This document shows positions 36,227 through 46,090 of a DNA stretch of 64,000 nucleotides, piece by piece. The stretch spans positions 1 through 64,000 of the forward strand of contig MPNW01000488.1 of assembly GCA_011800805.1 (NCBI GenBank), read 5' to 3'. Under the pieces are notes generated by a model that saw only the letters and a list, made by a program, of their open reading frames with translations, was not told where the DNA came from and made no database searches. The position numbers and the translations under genes were made by a program. The DNA is from Hirudo medicinalis. Taxonomy: Eukaryota > Annelida > Clitellata > Hirudinida > Hirudinidae. Numbering within the stretch: the first letter of the stretch is position 1; every line of letters begins with the position of its first letter.

Positions 36227-37108
36227 ACTGCCTTAAAATCCCAAATTGTAGAGAACTTGGCTTGTGCCTTTGCGTCACTTGAAGGCTCCAGTTTCGACTG
36301 AATTAGTATTGTTTTCAAGAAAATGCGAATCGTGTACTTTTACATATTTTTACATCTAACTACTCTAATAAATATTAACAATATACATTTTTTTATTAAG
36401 TATTGTGTTCAAAAGCTTAAAAAAGACTTATAAGAAGCCATCCATTTATTGTGTCAATAATTAGGGGGAGGGGGTTTGAAAAATTTTGACAATTCTTGAC
36501 TAGGGGGAGGAGAGGGGGAGTCTAAGGTTTTTTGACGTTAAAATAGTGTTATTTTTTTAATGAAAAAATCACAATTGTAAGAGATGGATTTATAAAATTA
36601 CTTTTAGTAATTGTTAATAATTTTATAAATAGTTACAAACTCTAAATTTTTACAAGATTATTTTTATCAACTATCTTTGGTTTCGGACGTCGGTGTCCAT
36701 TTTTTTTAGTACTGGACTGACAGCAGGTGACACGCATGTTCCCCTTATGATGAATACCTTCTCTTGAATACCGAGTTGTGTTTCCAGATCACGACTGGTT
36801 GTAGCATCAAGGCATAAACTCATTTCATCGGTTTATTCAAAAAGTTGGTCTAGGCAAACTTGAAGCTGTAACTTATTGTCATCCAACTTACCTAGCCATC
36901 AGATCAAGCATGTGCTCATGGACTGTGTTACGAAAGGCTACTTGAAATGGAAGAATTTTACCTTATTTGATAAAGGATGAAAGCAATAAATTGGTTAAAC
37001 CTGTTCTTATTGTGACTGGGTAGAGGGCCGGGTGAAAATCCAAGATATCAAAAAGTTATAATAATAATAATAATAATAACAATAATAATAATAAGTGAAT
37101 TTGCATAT
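36227..37108. other. intergenic with G-rich tracts
   Basis: Two G-run tracts (TAGGGGGAGGGGG type) at 36463-36476 and 36503-36520 flank AT-rich DNA, and an (AAT/AAC)n tract occupies 37061-37093. Such G-rich ends occur with some DNA transposons, and a transposon-associated coding relic lies to the right. No intact gene is seen. Confidence 0.45.
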
Positions 37109-37137
37109 CGCCATAAGCGTAAGCATCAGGGGCGCTT
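37109..37137 (+). repeat. 29-bp interspersed motif, copy 1
   Basis: The motif CGCCATAAGCGTAAGC and the following ATCAGGGGCGCTT also occur at 57115-57143 with three mismatches. Its ends are complementary (AGCGCC-type), and both copies follow an (AAT)n tract, which suggests the end of an intersp­ersed element. Confidence 0.75.
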
Positions 37138-37138
37138 G

Positions 37139-37272
37139 CACCATTTATATAGCGCCGTCTCTCAGAGGCGCTTTGTGGTGGTGCAAGCTGGGTTGCGAAC
37201 ACGACACGTAACGACTGTTGCTTTTACCGTCGCTCGCAGGAACGCAAACCCTCTAAGCCAACTTGATGCGGC
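37139..37272 (-). mobile_element. tRNA-derived SINE, copy 1 (minus orientation)
   Basis: Read on the minus strand this matches the copy at 43692-43823 over most of its length. An A box (TTGGCTTAGAGGG) is at about 37249-37261, a spacer contains AGCAACAGTCG, a B box (GTGTTCGCAACCC) follows, and a GC-rich 3' part ends GGCGCTATATAAATGG. The order and spacing of the boxes are those of an RNA polymerase III promoter. It directly abuts the 29-bp motif. Confidence 0.8.
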
Positions 37273-37677
37273 AATTCATCATTTTCTGAAGCACAACCTC
37301 GATATATTGTTCATTGCAACATTTAATCGAGTAGAAAGACGGATGGCTTCTTTGAGTCGAAGACTGCCATCCCCAATTTTACCTCATGAGTATTTTGGAA
37401 GTCACCTTGATTCACAAGGTCGAACAATTCGGGGACGTCATTTGGGGAAGCTCCCACCAAACTTTTGCTTTTGGCTGCCAAATCACAGAAAGTGTGATGG
37501 CTGATGGCAATTATTACACCCAAAGAAAATTCTGGTATTTTATGTGCTGAATGGTTAGATGAACATTATGTCAATTTATCTGATTTATCAGTTCAACAAA
37601 ATGATGAATCTGATACTATGCCTGTTGTTACGATAGATGAACATTTGACTTTCCCATGGGAAGATGATAGCTGCTAA
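37240..37677 (+). pseudogene. transposon-associated protein relic
   Basis: The frame FNRVERRMASLSRRLPSPIL and then PHEYFGSHLDSQGRT matches a block (SRRLA-LILPHD-FGSHLDSQGRT) of another uncharacterised multicopy protein that travels with mobile elements in invertebrates. Downstream the homology changes frame and ends near CAEWLDEHYVNLSDLS and FPWEDDSC before a stop at 37677. It is not intact. Confidence 0.55.
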
Positions 37678-37899
37678 AAAACAATTGACAGTAATATTTA
37701 GTTTAGCAATTATTTTATTTATTTTCGATATGATATAGTCACAAATTGAGATCAAAACTTTAACAGGAACGGCTTCGTTGAATTCGGGAACATTATTGAA
37801 AATTATTCATCGTTTTAAAACAAATTAAAATGATATAAATAACTTTATTTGTTATTAACAAACAAACAAACCAAAATTTTTATTTGTAAATAAACAAAC

Positions 37900-38169
37900 C
37901 TGCACAAGATGGGCACCTTCTCCTGCCGATTCAAGAGACTGACGTTGGAGTGCTGACAATTAGTGATTGAAATTATTAATGTACAATAAATAATAAATAA
38001 TTAAACCATTAAATCATCTTACGTCAAAATACAGACTTCCAACAAAGTATGTGCTGAGGACTTTCAATGAAAGTTGCTTCTTGTTCGGCATGTTGACGTT
38101 GACACGTTCGTGATAGTCGTTGTAGAGACGGAAGTATTGCGACAGAGTCTTCAATGAGACATGTGAGTC
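37900..38169 (-). CDS. two candidate exons of an unrecognised gene
   Basis: Exon 38169-38023 reads DSHVSLKTLSQYFRLYNDYH and continues with 29 more open codons to a GTAAGA donor. Exon 37952-37900 reads HSNVSLLNRQEKVPILC to a CAG|GTTTG donor. The phases agree (0 then 2), acceptors are acceptable and codon use looks genuine. I found no further exon on either side and do not recognise the protein. It may be a small gene, or the remnant of one, between RAB18 and the metalloprotease. Confidence 0.4.
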
Positions 38170-38764
38170 CTAAGATTGACAAAACATTCTTTAATACTTT
38201 ATAATTCTCAAACGACTACTGTAAAATTTTAAATTTGGGATGCTTCATGAAGCTTCTCACACCAGTCAATAATAGCTAATATATTTTAGAAATATCGGTT
38301 GAACGTATTTTCTAATTTTGAAATTTTATACAGATTTTAATATTGATGTTTCTTATATTATATTATTTTATTTATTTGAATAAAGTCCGTTGCATGACTA
38401 AGATGATTTGGACTGATGTTTCTTAGAGTAACATTTTAACATTTTAAGTACCAACTGGCGGTAAACAGGTGAATTCTGGTGCGGCTTTCGTTTCAAGAAA
38501 AAATATATTTAACATTAAAACCACGAACAAATAATAGTGATAAACTCCAAGCAATTTGAAATAAATTGAGAAGTGGTTGTAAAATAATCACAATCCATCC
38601 ATATTCCCAATCAGTACAGGTTGAACCGGATCAGAGCGGATTCTAACAGCATCGTTTCATTGTTGTTATTGTTGGATTATAACAATAATCTTTTCAACCT
38701 TTGAATCTTATAAATGTGAGATTTTTGAAGAACTGACCACCTAAGCACTACTGTTGGGAGTAGA

Positions 38765-41700
38765 ATGGTAATTACAGTGCAGTANGCTAGTGACGCAAAC
38801 ACGGAAATAATTTATCGCTTAATTATTTCAACTTATTTTGAATTTAGTTGATTATTTCATGCATTTCATTTAATTTTCAGAGTTTCGGAACAATACAATT
38901 ACTACTGCTGATTGCTTGTTTTCATCAATCTATAACTGAAGAAATACAAGAAGGTAATACTCTGTCACCTTAACTTTCAAATACTCATCCGTTTTGTAAT
39001 TTCGATTCCAAGTCATTACGACAAGATTTACAAAATAGAGGCGGGTGTGATGTAATGATATTGTAGTATCAAATGTTCACCTGCGAAATGATAGATTTGA
39101 AATCGATTGCAGTAAAAACACGATGGATCTACAATAACAAGAACAACAAAGCAAAGTCATTGCCAGACATCATCGAATTCGACCTTGAACTTGAAAGTGG
39201 TAAAATAACCTTGAATCTCCTCAAACAATCGACGGGGTTAACTAAGCCGCCTTTGATAATAGCCGAGTCAGAAGGTCAAAGTTCACTTTGGAAACAACCC
39301 GAAGACGAAGTTAGTAATTGTATTATGAAATAAAATGTGATTTTTAAGCATAATATATTGTTATTTATTAATGCAATGCTCGATCGAACTAACATTCGAA
39401 TTTCGTCTTAAATAGATTTGAGGGATGTCCCAGCATTTGAAATATGAAAACTTTGTTTAAGATCGAAATTTGATTATTGATTTAAGTTCTTGGGCAATTA
39501 TAAAGATTCCTCCCTCGAAGCCTTTGCTACAGTGATCACCAAGAATGTCGACGGAAATGAAGAAACCCTTTACGTGAGTCAATCACAACATTCGAATTCA
39601 CCCCTAATAAGACCACCTGAATGAATATTTTTACTAAATTATTTTTTACATGTAGCTTTTATTTTAAAAATTATTTTTATTAAATACGAACCTTTATTAA
39701 TTTTTTTAAAACCTTTTTAAAACCTTTATTACCAATATTTAATTAACTCATTCAGCTGATCACATTTACTCATGATGAGAAAACGGTTTCTTTGGGACCT
39801 AGCACGATCTTTTCAAAAGATCATTTTATGGACAATACAGAGCAAGTTGCAATTGCAGAAAACATCAAGAAGGGTGGTGAGAGCAATAACAACAAAGATA
39901 ATAAGGACAAAATTCTCAAAATTGATGGCATACTTCACTCACTCCATGAAACCAAATCAATCAAGTCAAAGCATAATATTCTCCAAGGTGAAGTTAGCTT
40001 TAATTGCCATGATGTTATTAATGACTAATAAACACACATGAAACAAATACGTTGATAAATAAGTGAAAATGGCAAAAATATGCAATGTATTATTACGTTA
40101 TATTTCATTTTGATGTCATATTATAACAAATATCATTTTAATAAGGAAACTCAATTTCAATTACTAATAACCGGAGTATACATTCTGATAAATATTTTGG
40201 TTCGTAACTATTGCAGCATTTGTGATTATCACTTTATAATGTAATATCCAATATTGTAACAATTGTTTCAGATTATGCGAATGGCATGATGAATGAATCG
40301 AGAATTATGAAAAGAGCGATTAAAAATAAGAAGAGACTGATGACAATTGAAATATTCACAGTCATAGATCATACCATTATTGAAAGGTGAATATTTTAAT
40401 TGATTGTTGCTTGAGGAACACACAGACTTAATAAATTTGATAACTTGTTAAATTATTTTATCCATAAAGTCAATATAATTCGACCTTGTTTAAGGTTATC
40501 CAAATTAAGTGAGGCCACTTCTAAAGAAGAAAAAATTCAAAATTAAAAAAAAACTGCACGATATCTTTTCACTCACATCATGGAAGGAGTACGTTTTGAA
40601 TGGAATCAAAGGATAATACCAAAGCTAATATCACTAGTCTAACAGTGATATTTGAGATTCCTATTGATATCGATGCCATTTTATTTATGAATAAAACCGT
40701 ATAACAGCAAGAGAAGTATTATGAAAAATATCGGTTTTATCGGTGCTAGATGTTAAAATTCTTATTTACAAAAAAATTAATCATTTATTTGAATGTATAA
40801 AGGTGAAAAATATTTACGAGAAAATCGATATCGATGGTTTAAAGTTCACCACAAAGTGGGTCGGAGCATATTTCGCTTCAGTAAGTGTTGATGATTGTGC
40901 TATTAATAACTAAATAGTTATTATTTTAGTTGTGTTATGTGATTATGATTGCCCATACTTTGAAGAGTTTGTTAACGTTGAATCTAATTATTTTTGTTTA
41001 ACCAATAAAACCATCAAATGATTAATTCATAAATTCAATCTGATGGAGTTCATTAAAATTTGAATTCTCCATTTTCAGAATTCTTCATATTCACGATTCA
41101 TAGAAAGATCATTGTATGAAAATGGCACCATTAATTCTGCTATAATTTTAAATCGTTTAGACGATTGGGTTTCAAGTCGAAATCAAAAAAAAATGGCCGA
41201 AGTACGATTTCCTTGCTGCTTTCACAAGGTTAATGATTATTGATTTGATAATCACAGCTATTCCATACTATTACTAGTCGAAAAAATATTACATATAAAT
41301 GTGATTCAAAAGCTCACGCATTATTGCATTTTCCAAATATCATCTTTTTAGCCTTGGTATGTCATCTGGATGGAAGCATTTCGTTGGCCTTGCATATCTG
41401 GACGCCATTTGCCGCTCCTCAAGCCTTGGAATCATCCGATATAAAACATTCTACGATACAATAAAAGTGACAGCGCATGAGCTTGGACACTCGTGAGTTT
41501 GAGTATTTATTCATGATAATTTATTTGAAAGTTATGTGAAGTTTCTTAATTGGAATGAATTAACGTTTCTTTAATTTCAAAAATAAAATAAAATCTATTT
41601 CTCAAAAGCCTGGGTATGATTCACGATGGTGAAAACGAGTGCAAAGAAGACGATAAATTCATCATGGCAACTTTCATAGGCTCATATGCAAGCGATGACA

Positions 41701-44700
41701 TCCACAATTCTTTTTTATTTTCAAATTGTTCACTCGGAACATTAAATTTCACTATTCAAAATCTGGCTGACATGGTAGATGATATGTAAGTGAAGAATTT
41801 ATTTCTTGCATAAGGCAGATTGTTTGGCCTTGAGAATTATGAAACATTAATTGCCTTTTAAATAGAATATATAGAACAACCAAATATTCTCTTGCCCAAT
41901 TATAAATAGGACGATAATTAAAACTATTGTCAAAGTACTGATAATTTACAAATAATTAGCAAAATGGTTTCGGTAAATTAAGTAATAATGCTTCTTATCC
42001 TCACATGGTTTTTATCTTTTTATCAGAAGTCCTGAAGAAACTGCTCGTCGTTTAGCAAAACGGAAATACAATTGTTTGATAAAAGGCAATGACGATTTTA
42101 ACAGTGGTCGAGAGAAAGACATCTTTCTACGTTTATATCTAGGACGAATATTTGATCTTGATGATCAATGCAAGTTGGCATTCGGCCCAAAGTCTCTCCA
42201 TATAGGCGTATCTATTCATTATATTTTTATATTTATTTTAAACTTAATTGCATTGTTTCGATAAAAAATCGAAATAAATCACATTTGATAATCGGATGGT
42301 CAGTGTAGATTTTCGAATGATTATCTAAATTTTTATAATGATAAATTATGAAAGTTTACCAATTGCATTACTAATCAAATTAAGGGCTATGAAGTTGGCC
42401 AGGGAGTATGCCAGGAGCTTAAATGCACAAACAGTACTCACTTCATGAAGACAATGGATGGAACCACCTGTTCAAATGGGGCTTGGTGTCAAATGGGGAA
42501 ATGTGTACTTGACATTAGGGCTCCACGAGCTCCAGGTAAATAAAAGTAATATTATTGGCATTTCCTGTAGTAATTGGCAAAATGGATCAACAATAAACTA
42601 TAGGTTTACCTCAGCTAATTGGTGATAATACTTAATTACGATTATCATTACTAAATAACAAACAATTAAATAAAATGAGGATTTTTATTAGGACGTTGGA
42701 AAAGTTTTAATAAGTGACTTTATCTGCTATCCAGTTATCATTTTGTAATTTGTCAACTGTCAACTGTCGCTATTGTAAAAGTAACAACGTTGTCCACATA
42801 TTCACTATCTGATTTTATAGAGCACTGCGTTAACGGTGACAACGTAGTACCACATCTAAACAAGACGTGCAAAGATGAAGTCAACGACGACCCAAACAGG
42901 TGCGAGGTGAAATCAAACAAGGACAGATGCTGTGCATCATGTGCAGGAAAGCGGAAAAGAAACGGAGGTGAAATTTTTTCCTCGTAGATTTATTAAACAG
43001 AAAATTTATGCAGTTACAAAACCCTCATGATTACAAGCATAATCACAAATTTTGTAAAAAAAAAAAAAGGACAGCCCGAAGGGATAGACTCCCTTCCTGT
43101 TGCCTGTTCCAATGTAAGAATTAAAGCCGAATCTCACAAAAAATACCTAAATCAGCAATTCAACAAATGAAAATTGACGCCAGAAAATCCACATGAGACG
43201 ATTTTACTTATTTAAAATATTTGTAAATATGATTTGTAAGTATGTTTGAATATAGATATGGACTTAGAGGATGTAATGGTGACGGGAATTTAAGAAAATA
43301 TACGAAGACCAGAGCACTTCAATGAACATTTTTTGAGCATAGTTCAAAAAGCTTCAGGTCTATATTTATCAGCGGACCGCAAACAGTAAGAATGAATATC
43401 AGATGAACATAAGTCCAATTTTCTTAAGAGAATGGCGTGATTAACAGTGTCGAACGCTTTCAACAAGTCCAGGAACATACCGACGGAAAATTTATTTTGG
43501 TCGATTGATTCAACAATTTTGGTATGAAGATGTATCAGCGCCATGGAAGTTGAGTGACCTTTTCTGAATCAGAATTGGTCGTCAGATATCATGGAAAATT
43601 TACTGAGGTATTCGTAGAGCCTTGTATGCATTACTTTCTCAAAGAACTTTGAAAAGTAGATCCTGATGTAATGGTAACAGCGTTAATTGGCGTGCAGGTT
43701 GGCCGAATGGGTTGCGTTCCTGCATGCGGTCGTAATAGCAACAGTCGCTATGTGTCGCGTTCGCACCCCACCCTGCACCGCCAGGGAGCGCCCTCGGGTA
43801 GGGGCGCTATATAAATGGTAGATCGATTAAGAAAGTGCCTTCACATCCTGTTGGGGATACGTAGGGCACTCAAAAAATCGGCTAAATACAAATAACAATT
43901 TTATATTCAACCTTAACAGCATTTTTAAGCCCGTGCATTGTCATTAAAATATATTTACTTTTCAACAACTGATAAAAAACATTTAATTCGACAAACAGGT
44001 TGTCAAGACACCTTAGATGTATGTTCCAGGATTGTGCCGAGGGACTGCTACAGCAAATATTATGCTACCACGTGCTGCAGAACCTGTCGTGTTCTTATTG
44101 AGAATCCATGGGATGCCAACTGTCTCTATGGAGACAAAGGTGATGGCTGCTCAGACCTGGTACCCGAAGTGTGTCGCCTCTCCACTCGATATTGTTGTCA
44201 AACATGTGCTGTTCATCTAACACCAACAAAAACAACTTACAACACTTCTGTCTCATCTTCCAAAAAAAGGACAAATAATGCTTCACTCACAAGTTTGACT
44301 TGAATATTTCATTTTGACTCATAGCTAAATCAATCACATGAGAATTCTTGCAGATTCCTGTGACCAAGGAGACTTCAACGGCACTTTGGATTACTTCACC
44401 CTTTCGGACGAAAATTTGTCCTTAACTTGCAAGGAATTGGTTGAACGTGATTCCCATCTCTGTCATTACGATGTTGTGCGGAAGCATTGCTGCGCTTCTT
44501 GCAAGAATGTAGAAATTATTAAAGGTGAATCTATACGTTTTTACCGAGATCTAAGCATTAATAAAAATGGTTTCAATTTTATTAAAACAAAACAACATCT
44601 TTTAACTCTGCAGTATAATGAATACTTAATTAAAACAGTAATTTGAATCTGTTGGATTTATTTTAAGGTTACTGCGAACGTGATGATGACAAGAAAGAGC

Positions 44701-44834
44701 TGACCTACCTCTACAAGAAATTCAATTGCAGACAATTGGTGGATTATAATCCTCGCCTATGCGAGATTAACGCAAAAGTTAAAATTCAGTGCTGTAAATC
44801 ATGTGGACGGTTTATCATTACAGCGAAAAACTGA
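38765..44834 (+). CDS. secreted reprolysin (M12B) metalloprotease with five PLAC-like modules
   Basis: An ADAMTS-related zinc protease. The ATG at 38765-38767 ends exon 1 (ATG|GTAATT); exon 2 (38881-38953) gives signal peptide SFGTIQLLLLIACF. The prodomain is in exons 39113-39309, 39487-39573, 39756-39987 and 40272-40386, ending at a basic furin-like site RAIKNKKR. The catalytic domain begins MTIEIFTVIDHTIIE, uses a 25-nt microexon (40470-40494), an exon near 40506-40698, 40803-40880, 41079-41228, 41352-41492 and 41610-41785, and holds the zinc motif HELGHSLGMIHDGE. A cysteine-rich segment follows in 42027-42207 and 42385-42535 (DQCKLAFGP and CTNSTHF, WCQMGKCV), as after ADAMTS catalytic domains. 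Exons 42821-42967, 43999-44292, 44354-44524 and 44668-44834 encode five six-cysteine modules ending CC-x-x-C, most like PLAC domains. No thrombospondin type 1 repeat is seen. Two apparent frame slips (near 40600 and at a 9-A run near 41190) may be sequence errors or mark a pseudogene. Confidence 0.85.
43344..43665 (-). mobile_element. reverse-transcriptase fragment in a metalloprotease intron
   Basis: On the minus strand the frame reads FSKFFEKVMHTRLYEYLSKF, then a stop within the usual QFGFRKGHST block, then FLDLLKAFDTVNHAILLRKL. These are consecutive reverse-transcriptase blocks (F-K-FEKV, FR-GHST, LDLSKAFDTVNH) of a Jockey/CR1-type LINE. It is truncated at both ends and inactive, and lies antisense in the intron between PLAC modules 1 and 2. 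Confidence 0.85.
43692..43823 (+). mobile_element. tRNA-derived SINE, copy 2 (plus orientation)
   Basis: A box TGGCCGAATGGG is at 43700-43711 and B box GTTCGCACC at 43759-43767, about 48 bp apart as in tRNA-derived SINEs. The 3' part is GC-rich and ends GGGGCGCTATATAAATGG. It shares this layout and most of its sequence with the minus-strand copy at 37139-37272. It sits in the same intron as the LINE fragment. It cannot be folded into a functional tRNA by eye. Confidence 0.85.
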
Positions 44835-46090
44835 TTAAGTCATCTTGATAAAAAACAATTTTAAGTAATTATTGAGTAAATTTCATCCTGAAATCGTATA
44901 ATGGACATGTATTTATTAAATAAAAGAAAAGTATAAGAATGTATGGGCTTCAAATGCATTGTAATGATAATGAAAATTTTATAAATGTAATAATTTTAAC
45001 GAAACTAGGATTTTAAAGTTGTCGCACAAACTCAAAGTAAACGAAGCTTCTCATTAATTGGTTTAGAAGACGGTGTGAATGATGACCACTTATTCCTTTC
45101 ACCGCTTGATCAATGATGCTTCATTTTATTTCAGGAAACTTTCTCATAACAGTCAACCATTCACAAATACAAAGGAAATCGTTTGTTTCAAGAACACGTG
45201 AAATAAATTAAGTTTAATAGAATGTGAAATATAGTCAGGACGGAAACCATGAGGACACCCCATTATTTCGTGATAACTCGCTAAACAAAAATTTGATTGT
45301 GAGGAAATTGTAGCATGTTGTGTAATTATATATTTGCGATTATCTCTTAAATTTTCGTTAAGTTATTTTCACTGCATTCATTTAAAAATTCAGAAAACGT
45401 GATTTCCAATAACCATGAAAGACACTTTCAAAAATCATCGTAAATGACTAAAATCTCGCGTAAAACAAGAAAAAAAAATTATTAATAAGAAATAATGTTT
45501 TCTTTATTCTCAATAACTTTGAAACATCTGTTATCCAATATATAATATTTGTTATCAGAAATCCCCTCTCAACTCATCGAGTCTAAATATCATATCCGAT
45601 CTTCTCAATTTTTCATTAACAATTTCATATTGTTGCAATCACATTTTAAAACTTTGTCACTAACTGTGACTTGTTAATGGGAAACTTACAATAAAAAATT
45701 GAGAAAATTGAAAAGAAAATTAAGATATAAAGGCATGAATATAATTATATTTGATTATAAATTATGCGACGATATTATATTGTGTATATATATATATATA
45801 GTTAGTTTTAGTTTTTCAATTCATTTTTCAATTCCTTTTAGTTTTCAATTCATGGGTCTTCATCCTCACAACTCGTAATCTCATCATTTTTTTCCACTCA
45901 TTTCACCACTTTTAGTCTCGATCCTTCCAATGTTTTGTCGATGCAATCAAGCAAGAAAGTAGTTTGCAGATGAAATGTTTTATTGCAGTAAATTTAAAGA
46001 AATTAATTTAATTCAATGTCAAGTAAATGAAATTTAAGCCAAAATTCAAGGAGCTTAATCAACATTTTCATTGGATTTCTTGCTCATTGG
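44835..46090. other. convergent intergenic space, no gene seen
   Basis: AT-rich sequence between the stops of the metalloprotease and the macroglobulin-like gene. A (TA)n run lies at 45785-45802. No coding sequence was supported. Confidence 0.6.

Larger units (their letters stand above)
42821..44828 (+). other. five tandem PLAC-like cysteine modules (domain detail)
   Basis: Module 1 (42825-42945): CKDEVNDDPNRC then DRCCASC. Module 2 (44000-44089): CQDTLDVCSRIVPRDC then TTCCRTC. Module 3 (about 44118-44209): CSDLVPEVC then RYCCQTC. Module 4 (44358-44505): CKELVERDSHLC then KHCCASC. Module 5 (44672-44805): CRQLVDYNPRLC then IQCCKSC. Each has six cysteines with the last three as CC-x-x-C, the pattern of the PLAC domain normally found once at the C-terminus of ADAMTS and related proteins. 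Confidence 0.75.
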
